The translations under genes and the position numbers were made by a program. From IMG/VR virus record IMGVR_UViG_3300025674_000144, positions 1 to 36,910 of that record: DNA of 36,910 bases; one strand, written 5' to 3'. Shown in pieces: positions 14,995-22,078 of the stretch (positions are counted from its first letter, which is position 1; every line of letters starts with the position of its first letter). This stretch comes from a virus. The notes under the pieces are model-generated. The model was not told the DNA's origin. It was given only the letters and a program-made list of their open reading frames with translations, and searched no databases.

Positions 14995-15333
14995 TTGCCT
15001 CAAGTCACTATAAGCGATAGAGCAAACATTGGTCGTCTTGACACACCATACGGTGTAATTCGCAAAAGAGTTCCAATTAGCGTTCCAGTTAATTGGGCTC
15101 TAATGCGAATTAAAGACCCTAATCTAATGTTTGTCTTTGAAGAATCTGATAGAGAAGATGTTTTAAACACCGATGAAAAGACTCTAAGCATACTTAGTAG
15201 GGTAATGGGAGAGGAATTGGCTGACGCTTCTTCCCTCTCATCCCTACTCTTGCCTAAGAAGAAAGTTATTTCAAAACCAAAGATTTCAAAACCAAAAAAG
15301 AAATCAGAAGATAAAGAAGTAGTCGAGGAATAG
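14995..15333 (+). CDS. Hypothetical small head-region protein
   Basis: A 112-residue protein with a TTG start, behind another TGAGGTG site. It has a folded N-terminal part (MPQVTISDRANIGRLDTPYG; VPISVPVNWALMRIKDPNL) and a Lys-rich tail with the repeated KPKISKPKKK, ending in Glu/Val. There are no Cys residues and no membrane helix. It may be a head-completion or capsid-associated protein given the location between decoration-type genes, but I do not recognise the family. Confidence 0.65.
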   Translation: MPQVTISDRANIGRLDTPYGVIRKRVPISVPVNWALMRIKDPNLMFVFEESDREDVLNTDEKTLSILSRVMGEELADASSLSSLLLPKKKVISKPKISKPKKKSEDKEVVEE

Positions 15334-15339
15334 AGAAAC

Positions 15340-15363
15340 TGTTAAGAGTCTTGGCTCTCAACA
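15340..15363 (+). other. RNA hairpin in intergenic gap
   Basis: TGTTAAGAG (15340-15348) pairs with CTCTCAACA (15355-15363) with one A-C mismatch and a six-base loop TCTTGG. It fills most of the 48-base gap between the Lys-rich small protein and the next beta protein, one of the longest gaps here. There is no following U tract, so a bacterial intrinsic terminator is unlikely. It may be an RNA processing or stabilising element at the end of the capsid gene group. Confidence 0.45.
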
Positions 15364-15381
15364 ATTGAATGAGGCGATACT

Positions 15382-15699
15382 ATGGGTGGCGTTTGTAGGA
15401 CAAGTGGAGTAATTAGTAGTAGCACAGTAGTTTCTAAAGTTAGGAGCCTATTGACAAGTTTGCATATTGTAGCAACACATGATGGTGCTAATGATGTGAC
15501 AATCAAAATATGGGATTCTGATAATACTACAACAACGGGCAAAACAGAAATAACAAGATTTGTTTATGCTGCTACTAATCCTGCTCTTACTCACAGTGTT
15601 GAATATGATATGCACAATGTAGTTTGTGATAACGGTATTTATGTTCAAATAACTGCGGGTGGTTCTTCTTCTGCTTCTCTTTCAGTAGAGTTCTCATGA
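15382..15699 (+). CDS. Small beta-sandwich-like virion protein
   Basis: A 105-residue protein from ATG 15382, behind GAGGCGAT. It has alternating strands typical of small virion surface modules: SLHIVATHDGANDVTIKIW, then VEYDMHNVVCDNGIYVQITA, then a Ser/Gly-rich end (SSSASLSVEFS). The pattern of a strand ending in KIWDSDN followed by DNGIYVQI recalls small head or tail accessory proteins of marine phages, from memory only. Two Cys (C5 and one in VVCDNG) are present. The function is unknown; a capsid decoration role fits its place. Confidence 0.65.
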   Translation: MGGVCRTSGVISSSTVVSKVRSLLTSLHIVATHDGANDVTIKIWDSDNTTTTGKTEITRFVYAATNPALTHSVEYDMHNVVCDNGIYVQITAGGSSSASLSVEFS

Positions 15700-15709
15700 A
15701 GGTGATTAT

Positions 15710-16096
15710 TTGGCAGCATTAAATCAAGATACAAGATTAGTAATGACTATTCTTTTTGTCGGAGCATTAAGCGGAGCAAATGTATTTGCTTACGCTCAAT
15801 TTGGAACAGGATTTCCTTATGGGCCATTAGCCCATTCATTTTTGTTTGGATTAGGAACAATAGGGTCTATTATGGTCATGAAAGCCCTATTTGATTTGGC
15901 CTTGAATGATAAAATAGAAATGTGGCTTCTTGATAGAAAAATACAAGCATATTGGGAAAGAAAATCAAGAGATGAGCAACAACGCCAAAAGATGCGAGAA
16001 AGTGCAAAACAATTTGGTGTTCCTGCTTTCTATGCACCGAGAGTTCAAGATGAAGAGAACACCGTTGGGAGTGAGTTTTTAGCCACATTACAATGA
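15710..16096 (+). CDS. Two-pass membrane protein
   Basis: A 128-residue protein with a TTG start behind AAGGTGATT. It has two predicted transmembrane helices, about residues 9-31 (LVMTILFVGALSGANVFAYA) and 41-64 (HSFLFGLGTIGSIMVMKAL). A long, charged, helical C-terminal tail of about 60 residues follows (DRKIQAYWERKSRDEQQRQK). By charge the tail would be cytoplasmic. It starts a run of membrane-linked genes that leads to the GTPase. A holin is one possibility, but holins are usually shorter and not in this position. A membrane anchor for the following complex is equally plausible. Confidence 0.75.
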   Translation: MAALNQDTRLVMTILFVGALSGANVFAYAQFGTGFPYGPLAHSFLFGLGTIGSIMVMKALFDLALNDKIEMWLLDRKIQAYWERKSRDEQQRQKMRESAKQFGVPAFYAPRVQDEENTVGSEFLATLQ

Positions 16097-16106
16097 AGGT
16101 GGTTAA

Positions 16107-16325
16107 ATGGGCTTGACTGATTTAATGGGATTTTCTGATAACGACTTTGTGTATAATCAACAAAGAGCCCATTCTGCTGATGTTTTCTTTTTGAAAATGA
16201 GAGCATGGTTTTGGGGTTCTTGTGCAACTCTTTCTGCCTTGCTTATAGGAAATATTTTGGGAGTTTTTGATATAAATATAATGGGATGGATTATTGATTC
16301 TATTAAAGGATTATTCAAACATTAG
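16107..16325 (+). CDS. Small single-pass membrane protein
   Basis: A 72-residue protein from ATG 16107, behind GAAGGTGG, which overlaps the upstream stop. The N-terminal 30 residues are polar (NDFVYNQQRAHSADVFF). Residues about 33-54 form a transmembrane helix (WFWGSCATLSALLIGNILGV). The C-terminus IMGWIIDSIKGLFKH is an amphipathic, membrane-active-looking helix. It lies between the two-pass membrane protein and the GTPase with 10- to 13-base spacings, so the three are probably made together. Confidence 0.7.
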   Translation: MGLTDLMGFSDNDFVYNQQRAHSADVFFLKMRAWFWGSCATLSALLIGNILGVFDINIMGWIIDSIKGLFKH

Positions 16326-16338
16326 GTGGGAGATATGT

Positions 16339-17001
16339 ATGTCATTAATGACGGGCTTCGCAATACTAATAACCGAAGCAGTTGTTGGGTTTTATAAAAA
16401 AGTTCATGCTATTAATTTTGGAATATATGGAGCAACAATGGTTGGAAAGACAACTATGAGTCACCAATTAAGAACAAGAGGAGAAGTTCCACAAATAAAT
16501 GATAGAACAGTTGGTAGAGGTAGAGCCACAAGAAAAAATATTAAATTAGATGGGGATTCTCATACAATTAGGAGTGCTGATTTAGGAGGAGAAGCAATCT
16601 ATTGGAAAGAATGGGAAAAAGACATGAAAACCCGAAAACCAAAATATATTATTTTTATGATAGACCATAGACACTTAGATAATACTTCAAATTTAGACCA
16701 CCAAGTAGCATGGAAATATTTAGTAGATACAGTGACTTCTAATGTTTGGTCGGATGGTAAAAAGAAAAAAGATATAGACTATCCATTAGCAATAGGTATT
16801 TGGGCAAATAAATATGATATTTGGGGAGAGAAATACAAAAATGACAAACCAATAGAGAAACATGAAATATTTGAGCCCTTTAGTTATGGAATGAGAAAAT
16901 TAAATGATAAAGGAATACCTTGTTTCAAGTATATAGTTTCGGCAAAATCGGATTCAGAAATGGTGTATAAAGGAATACTTACAATGATAAAGGACTACTG
17001 A
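16339..17001 (+). CDS. Membrane-anchored small GTPase, Arf/Ras-like
   Basis: A 220-residue protein with all five G motifs in order. They are G1 P-loop GATMVGKT (31-38), G2 T57 in DRTVGR, G3 ADLGGE (80-85; D81, G84), G4 NKYD (157-160) and G5 SAK (201-203). The strand YIIFMID (103-109) fits the core. The layout of PTVG-like, then DLGGE, then an aromatic/acidic helix is closest to Arf/SR-beta-type GTPases. A hydrophobic N-terminal segment (FAILITEAVVGF, 7-18) probably anchors it to the membrane. Start ATG 16339 follows AGGTGGGAG. Residues 137-147 form a basic loop (DGKKKKDID). It should bind and hydrolyse GTP as a switch at the membrane. Partners are unknown; the flanking membrane and acidic proteins are candidates. 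Small GTPases are not a usual component of tailed-virus virion operons. Confidence 0.88.
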   Translation: MSLMTGFAILITEAVVGFYKKVHAINFGIYGATMVGKTTMSHQLRTRGEVPQINDRTVGRGRATRKNIKLDGDSHTIRSADLGGEAIYWKEWEKDMKTRKPKYIIFMIDHRHLDNTSNLDHQVAWKYLVDTVTSNVWSDGKKKKDIDYPLAIGIWANKYDIWGEKYKNDKPIEKHEIFEPFSYGMRKLNDKGIPCFKYIVSAKSDSEMVYKGILTMIKDY

Positions 17002-17006
17002 TTACT

Positions 17007-17351
17007 ATGTGGAAAAGAATATTAAAAAAAGATATTGATGATATTTTAGATAGAATGCAAAATGAACCATTTAATGAAGAACTTTGGATTCATAACGAAT
17101 ATCCATTAGCCTCAATGACAATAGGTAATTTTGAAGAAACGAAGTATGAACATCTTAGTCCAGAAATACCAGATGAAGAAATAGAAAGAGCATTTAATGA
17201 AATAGTTGAAGAATATTATGCTAAACTTACTTTAGACCAAATAAAAGATGAAGATTTTGATTTTGAGGAACACTTGTCTAACATAATTGATGAATATAAA
17301 GAAAGACCTAAATTTAATAATAAATTTCGAGACTTATATAAAGAGGAATGA
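17007..17351 (+). CDS. Acidic helical protein next to GTPase
   Basis: A 114-residue, strongly acidic protein from ATG 17007, five bases after the GTPase stop. The start MWKRILKKDIDDIL is basic and amphipathic. The rest is Glu/Asp-rich helix (EIPDEEIERAFNEIVEEYY; DEDFDFEEHLSNIIDEYK). There is no enzyme motif. No good ribosome site precedes it, so translation is probably coupled to the GTPase. This makes it a candidate effector, exchange factor or activating partner of the GTPase, by position only. Confidence 0.7.
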   Translation: MWKRILKKDIDDILDRMQNEPFNEELWIHNEYPLASMTIGNFEETKYEHLSPEIPDEEIERAFNEIVEEYYAKLTLDQIKDEDFDFEEHLSNIIDEYKERPKFNNKFRDLYKEE

Positions 17352-17354
17352 AAA

Positions 17355-18017
17355 ATGTATCAACAACAAATTATAGGACAAACTGCCCCACAACAATTTA
17401 ACCCGCTTCTGAATCCAATTCAACAAGCAAGGGCAACAGGAATTGTAGCAGAATATAAACCAATGGCGATTAAGCCAAAAAAACAAAAACAGGAACTAAT
17501 TAAAATCCTATTACCCGAACCCAAAAAATTTCTTTTTATCAAATTTGGAAAAAAATTCAACATGAAAGAAAGATGTGTTGTATGTGGATTTCATCACATT
17601 TGGGAAGCAGGGGATTATCTAAGACCACCAATACCATTAGAAAAAGTAGTAAAGGGTCGGCCTCTTTTTGGAACATATTGTCCTAAACATGCTTCTATTT
17701 TCAATCAATTAGAAGTGTTAGACCAACAGATGTTGGCAGAAAAACATGGTTTGGAGTATAAGGGATTTAAACCGAGAGTTCCTAATATACTAAAAAGTGG
17801 CCCAATTACAAGTTTAAGTAAGACTGATATTGCTTCTCTTACATCAGTAGGTTATTTTATTAAGCCACCTACCATGCGTGATAATAGGTCAGCCACGAAT
17901 GAGGCGATTGAAATAGTCGGGGAAATCAATATATTAACAGATAGATTGAATTACCTAATGATACAAGAAGGAGTTAAGGTGACTAAGCCACTACCCGAAG
18001 AACAAAAAGAGGAATAA
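17355..18017 (+). CDS. Zinc-binding hypothetical protein
   Basis: A 220-residue protein from ATG 17355, three bases after the previous stop. The N-terminal 40 residues are Gln/Pro-rich and likely disordered. A putative zinc site is built from C74-x2-C77, H80/H81, C109 and H112 (CVVCGFHH and YCPKHA). The region KSGPITSLSKTDIASLTSVG lies near residue 145, and the C-terminus is helical (AIEIVGEINILTDRLNYLMI). I do not recognise the family. It ends the membrane/GTPase cluster and may be a cytoplasmic or virion-bound adapter. Confidence 0.7.
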   Translation: MYQQQIIGQTAPQQFNPLLNPIQQARATGIVAEYKPMAIKPKKQKQELIKILLPEPKKFLFIKFGKKFNMKERCVVCGFHHIWEAGDYLRPPIPLEKVVKGRPLFGTYCPKHASIFNQLEVLDQQMLAEKHGLEYKGFKPRVPNILKSGPITSLSKTDIASLTSVGYFIKPPTMRDNRSATNEAIEIVGEINILTDRLNYLMIQEGVKVTKPLPEEQKEE

Positions 18018-18019
18018 AT

Positions 18020-18664
18020 ATGGGCATATTAGGAACAAGTAATGGAACAGTATTGAACGCAGTTCAGCAACAAAATGATGCTAATTTTAAAACTGTAAAT
18101 AATCTATTATCTTTACAAGACAATCATGTTGAGGAATTTTTTCAATATCACGGACAGATGTTTTTTGAAGCGATAGAGCAACTAATGGAAGATGTAATAG
18201 AAAGAGTAGTTTCACAAATGCTTTCTAAGTTATCTTTCACTACTTCGGGCGGTGCTATTGAATTAAATTCAGAATGTATGAGAGAATACGAAAGAATTAC
18301 TCAAGAAAACATTGATTTAGATATTCAAAAGATTCTTGGGGCTGCGTTAAATGCAGAAGTTATTAATCAAAGAAAGATGGCTAAACAACAATATCTCGAA
18401 TCACAAGGATTTAATGGAGGGCAACCATCGGCAGGGATGGCTATTGCAGGATTAACTGGCAATACTCAACAATACAACCAAATGCATGGTGCTATGAATA
18501 ATGGTAGTGGCTACCCTATCCCACCAAACGGCACAGATGGATATGGTCGCCCATATTGGATTGACCCTCAAACTGGTCAAATGAGTTATGAACCTCCAAG
18601 TAGCGGATTAGGTTTGGGTTCAGCAATTCAAAAAGGTGCTGCTTGGGCTAAATGGTTAATGTGA
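18020..18664 (+). CDS. Hypothetical protein with helical core and Gly/Gln-rich tail
   Basis: A 214-residue protein from ATG 18020. Residues 10-75 are helical with heptad-like spacing (NNLLSLQDNHVEEFFQYHGQ; EAIEQLMEDVIERVVSQML). Residues 95-130 are another helix. The C-terminal 80 residues are Gly/Gln/Asn/Pro-rich with YGRPYWIDPQTGQMSYEPP and end in AAWAKWLM, a hydrophobic tip. Low-complexity tails of this kind occur in virion-associated proteins. No known domain is visible. There is only weak ribosome-site sequence before it (GAGGAAT), so it is probably coupled to the upstream gene. Confidence 0.65.
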   Translation: MGILGTSNGTVLNAVQQQNDANFKTVNNLLSLQDNHVEEFFQYHGQMFFEAIEQLMEDVIERVVSQMLSKLSFTTSGGAIELNSECMREYERITQENIDLDIQKILGAALNAEVINQRKMAKQQYLESQGFNGGQPSAGMAIAGLTGNTQQYNQMHGAMNNGSGYPIPPNGTDGYGRPYWIDPQTGQMSYEPPSSGLGLGSAIQKGAAWAKWLM

Positions 18665-18676
18665 GAGTGATTATAT

Positions 18677-20035
18677 TTGGTCGAAGAAGATATTTCTATT
18701 CAGTGGAACGGAATGAAATCTTTTTCTAATCCAAATACTACAAAATTAATAAAAAATGACTTTATAGAATATCTTTCTAAAGATATGGATGAAGCACAAC
18801 TTGAGTATGTATTGGATAAAGCACTTAAGAGTGCGGGTTCTGATAGACAAAAAATACAAGAAAAACTTTCAGAAGTTTTAGAAGAGGCTCTTAAAGACAA
18901 AGATTTATCTTTACAAGCATACAAAGAAGATGTCGAGGCTTGGTCTGAATACTTGAGGGGAGAAAATAAAGAAGAAAGAATTGAGAAAGCAAAAAATATA
19001 AGTTTATTTGATGCTTTTACGGATAGTAAAAAATACTTTCAATTGGTTGGTGCAACTTCTTTAGAACTTGGTAGGGATTTAGAAAATTTACCCGATTTTG
19101 ATTTAGATACTTTTTTAGAACAAGAGAATTTAGACCCAGTGTATTTAGAAGAAATGGGAACAATAACCTTTGGTATAAATATTGGAAAGTTCACGAAGTC
19201 TGCACTTGAACAATTAAAAGTAGTGGAAGAAATTGGTTTAACTAAAGAAATATTATTTGCAAATACTACATTTGTAAAAGAATTGAATATTAAGTATTTT
19301 ATTAAGACCGAAACTGAGGAAAAAAAAGACATTGTTGGTTATATTCCCGAAATTCCAGATGGGTTAAATAAATTTTCAGATAAATTTAGAGAATATTATG
19401 TAGATTACATTAGAAGAGAATTAGGTATAGCAAGTGGAGGGTTTGTTCCTTATGGTCAAAAATATACAAGAACTTCAAGACCTTCTGAATTTGCTTCGAG
19501 AAAAGCAGAAATAAAAACAGAATTTTCTCCTTTAAGAGAATTAGTTATTAATTTAAATATGGGTAAAGAATTCAATATAGATACTAATTTTATTTTTAAT
19601 GAAGTCTTTAATAATTTAGAAGATTTAAAATCAGAAGAAATCAATATTTATAGTGAAGACATTACTAAGGAAGTAATAGTAAATATTCAAAGATTAGATT
19701 ACTTAAATAATTTATTAGATAGCCTTGAAAATCTAAAAGAATTGAAAGCATATGAATTAAATTTCAATGTTGGTATTCCTTCTCCTAATAAAAAAGAATG
19801 GAAAACTGCTTTGAAAGAAAAAATAGATACCTCTAAAACAGATGCTTTGTTAATGAAACCGTTTAAGAATATTAAATTAGCAATAGAAACAAGAGTCGCC
19901 ATATTTGGTAATTATGATTTCAGTTATTATTCCAAAGCAGGTGAAATAAAGAAAGATAAGATGAATGACCATCTTAACGAAATAAGAACTAAAATTATTG
20001 GATTAGGTTATGAAGGAGTTAAAGGGGGTATTTGA
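18677..20035 (+). CDS. Hypothetical helical protein upstream of head-tail connector
   Basis: A 452-residue protein with a TTG start behind GAGAGTGATT. It is Lys/Glu/Leu-rich, with a helical N-terminal third (EYLSKDMDEAQLEYVLDKAL). The mid region (about 120-250) is mixed alpha/beta with GTITFGINIGKFTKSAL, and the end contains IFGNYDFSYYSKAGEI. There are no Cys residues, membrane helices or nucleotide-binding motifs. Its last base overlaps the next ATG (TGATG). Its place between the GTPase cluster and the connector makes a head-completion or internal virion role possible; I cannot name a family. Confidence 0.75.
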   Translation: MVEEDISIQWNGMKSFSNPNTTKLIKNDFIEYLSKDMDEAQLEYVLDKALKSAGSDRQKIQEKLSEVLEEALKDKDLSLQAYKEDVEAWSEYLRGENKEERIEKAKNISLFDAFTDSKKYFQLVGATSLELGRDLENLPDFDLDTFLEQENLDPVYLEEMGTITFGINIGKFTKSALEQLKVVEEIGLTKEILFANTTFVKELNIKYFIKTETEEKKDIVGYIPEIPDGLNKFSDKFREYYVDYIRRELGIASGGFVPYGQKYTRTSRPSEFASRKAEIKTEFSPLRELVINLNMGKEFNIDTNFIFNEVFNNLEDLKSEEINIYSEDITKEVIVNIQRLDYLNNLLDSLENLKELKAYELNFNVGIPSPNKKEWKTALKEKIDTSKTDALLMKPFKNIKLAIETRVAIFGNYDFSYYSKAGEIKKDKMNDHLNEIRTKIIGLGYEGVKGGI

Positions 20036-21348
20036 TGTCAATTACTTCCTCCCCAAGTGATTATACTTTAGCAGGAACTCCTGACTATTCAGCAGGTATT
20101 GGCTATTATACGGATTATATACAAGTTGCTGATTTATTACAAGTTCCTCGTTTTGATGCTTCTGCAACTTATCCAACAAGAGCCCAAGTTGGAAACATAA
20201 TAAAAAGAGTAGAAGGAATAGTTGATGATAAACTTAAAAGAAGTTATAGACCAATAATAACTAAAAAAGAAGTTCATAACTTTGAATACACAAATAGGCC
20301 TGGAATGACGCTTTATGGCGGTTATGTTGGTTTTATTCAATTAAAGCAAATGAAAGTTCAAAAGATTGTTTCTCTACAAGTTTGGTCTGGTAGTGGATAT
20401 AAAGAGATTGCTTCTGCTCAAGCACAAATAGAATTATTAGATAATTTTAGAGATATTTATTCTATTGTTTTACAATTGCCGAATAGTGGCGTTGAATTTG
20501 AAATGATTGCAGAAGACACATTAAACAATTTAGGGAATGATGAATTTTGTAATACCTTTGGAGTTAAAACAACTGTTAATGATATTGTTGCTTTAATTAA
20601 TGAAGAATTTCCATCAACTTCTCAATATACAGGTGCTAATGCACCAAAAAGACTAACAAGTTCTCAATTGTCGCTTTCAGACTTTTTCTTTGCTCAAAAA
20701 GAGGAAGGAAATGGGGCAAAAATCCTCGTTTCATCCCTACTTTCGGGGGATGATGGGGCAGATTGTGTCATTAAAGCCACCACTGAACAGGCGATAACCC
20801 ATACCAATGGAAGCACCAATCTTGTTGTTGCTGATTCATCTAAATTAGTTGTAGGTATGGAAATCGAAAATGGCAATAATCGCATACCAAGCGGAACAAC
20901 AATTACTGCTATTGTAGATTCAACTAATGTTACTATGTCTGCATCAGCCACAAATACTGGTTCAAGCACAGGAACATTTACAACAACTACTGGAATACCA
21001 AATGCTTGTAGCATTACTCAATTTACAGATAAAGAAGATATGAAAAGAACAGGAGATTATTGGCTACTCAATGAAGAGGGCAGAATTTTCTTTTTGCAAG
21101 ATTATCCATACCATACTCGAAACTCAATCTTTGTTTCTTATATTGCAGGTAATTCAAGAGTTCCCGCAGCAGTTCACGAAGCAGCCACAAAATTAGTTGC
21201 TTCGGAATTAATTAGACATGATGACCAAAGCGTATTAATTACCGAAACAGGTGCTAATATTTCCACAAAAGAGAAATATGATATTCTTAGAAAAGAGGCT
21301 ATGGATATACTTGGTGGTAAATCAGACATTGTTTATTTTATTGATTGA
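20035..21348 (+). CDS. Head-tail connector (adaptor) with inserted beta domain
   Basis: A 437-residue protein. ATG 20035 overlaps the upstream stop and follows AAGGGGGT. The two ends look like one connector-type helical fold: YIQVADLLQVP and GNIIKRVEGIVDDKLKRSYR (about 30-75), and HEAATKLVASELIRHDD with KEKYDILRKEAMDILGG (about 380-430). Between them is a long beta-rich stretch. It includes a module (about 245-320) with NLVVADSSKLVVGMEI and TTITAIVDSTNVTMS, a Thr/Ser-rich repeat type common on virion surfaces. Gp6/gp15-type adaptors are usually about 100-150 residues, so this one is greatly enlarged. The assignment rests on end segments and gene order. Confidence 0.65.
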   Translation: MSITSSPSDYTLAGTPDYSAGIGYYTDYIQVADLLQVPRFDASATYPTRAQVGNIIKRVEGIVDDKLKRSYRPIITKKEVHNFEYTNRPGMTLYGGYVGFIQLKQMKVQKIVSLQVWSGSGYKEIASAQAQIELLDNFRDIYSIVLQLPNSGVEFEMIAEDTLNNLGNDEFCNTFGVKTTVNDIVALINEEFPSTSQYTGANAPKRLTSSQLSLSDFFFAQKEEGNGAKILVSSLLSGDDGADCVIKATTEQAITHTNGSTNLVVADSSKLVVGMEIENGNNRIPSGTTITAIVDSTNVTMSASATNTGSSTGTFTTTTGIPNACSITQFTDKEDMKRTGDYWLLNEEGRIFFLQDYPYHTRNSIFVSYIAGNSRVPAAVHEAATKLVASELIRHDDQSVLITETGANISTKEKYDILRKEAMDILGGKSDIVYFID

Positions 21349-21356
21349 GGGATTTT

Positions 21357-21560
21357 ATGAATCTAAAAAAATTTCAAGATTTTTTAGAGATTCAAAAGGA
21401 AAGACAATTAGCCATGCAAGAACTTTCAGCAGTATTAGGAGTAGATATTTCTTTTTCCGAACAAGAAGTTTTTGATAATGCTATGGAAGAGTATGGTAAA
21501 TACCTTGATAAGTATGTAATGAAGGAGGTAGATTCATGGATGAAGTCAGCCTTCTCATAG
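21357..21560 (+). CDS. Small helical hypothetical protein
   Basis: A 67-residue acidic protein from ATG 21357, behind TGAGGGA, with a mostly helical sequence (KFQDFLEIQKERQLAMQELS; QEVFDNAMEEYGKYLDKYV). Its last 25 bases overlap the next gene in another frame, and that gene's ribosome site AAGGAGG lies inside it. It sits among head-completion genes. No family is recognised. Confidence 0.6.
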   Translation: MNLKKFQDFLEIQKERQLAMQELSAVLGVDISFSEQEVFDNAMEEYGKYLDKYVMKEVDSWMKSAFS

Positions 21561-22048
21561 ACCTAATCAATACTAATTGGTCAACCAACGCTACTGCTTT
21601 AGTAAGTGATGGAACTATTAGTGCTTCTCATGCGGTGACTCCCGAAGTAATTGATATTAGAAGTATTACTGCAAATAAAGCATCAAGAGTAGATTTGGGA
21701 AGATACCCCGCTACAATTGTAGTGTTTGAAGATTCGCAAAATATTGAATACCCTACAATTCATTTTGATATTAGAAATGAGTCATATACCTTCACTTTAC
21801 ACATTAGAGTTCTTCATGATGAAAGGTCGGGCTTTGATTCTTCATACGGCAAAGACAGGCTAAGGGCTATATACTTGATACTTCGTAGGGTGCTTGAAGG
21901 TAGCCGTAAAGGTTATACTGCAACTGATGGTTCAAGATTTACCCAATTATTCGTAGGAGCAAGAAGCGAAAGTAATGACCGAGCAAAAAAATTATTTGGA
22001 TATAAGGTGAGTTTAGAAGCAAAGAGATTCAATTTGAGCATTCCCTAA
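21536..22048 (+). CDS. Candidate tail terminator / tail-completion protein
   Basis: A 170-residue protein from ATG 21536, eight bases after AAGGAGG. It has a helix (DEVSLLIDLINTNW), then strands (YPATIVVFEDSQ; YPTIHFDIRNESYTFTLHIR), then a helix (DRLRAIYLILRRVLEG) and a final strand (KKLFGYKVSLEAKRFNLS). This alpha-beta order and length match tail-terminator (gpU-like) or head-tail joining proteins. Its location directly before the tail tube gene is the usual site for them. A 30-base gap with the strong ribosome site GAAGGGGGAG follows. Confidence 0.65.
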   Translation: MDEVSLLIDLINTNWSTNATALVSDGTISASHAVTPEVIDIRSITANKASRVDLGRYPATIVVFEDSQNIEYPTIHFDIRNESYTFTLHIRVLHDERSGFDSSYGKDRLRAIYLILRRVLEGSRKGYTATDGSRFTQLFVGARSESNDRAKKLFGYKVSLEAKRFNLSIP

Positions 22049-22078
22049 GTAAGTTTGTAGGAGAAGGGGGAGAACAAT

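Noticed and set aside
15340-15363. Intrinsic terminator
   Set aside because: The stem is short with a mismatch and no U tract follows, so it is listed only as a hairpin.
15710-16325. Holin pair
   Set aside because: Small size and membrane helices would fit, but no endolysin gene is nearby and the pair leads directly into the GTPase.
16339-17001. P-loop kinase or ABC-type ATPase
   Set aside because: NKYD and SAK segments are present at G4 and G5 and there is no ABC signature or kinase lid, which favours a GTPase.
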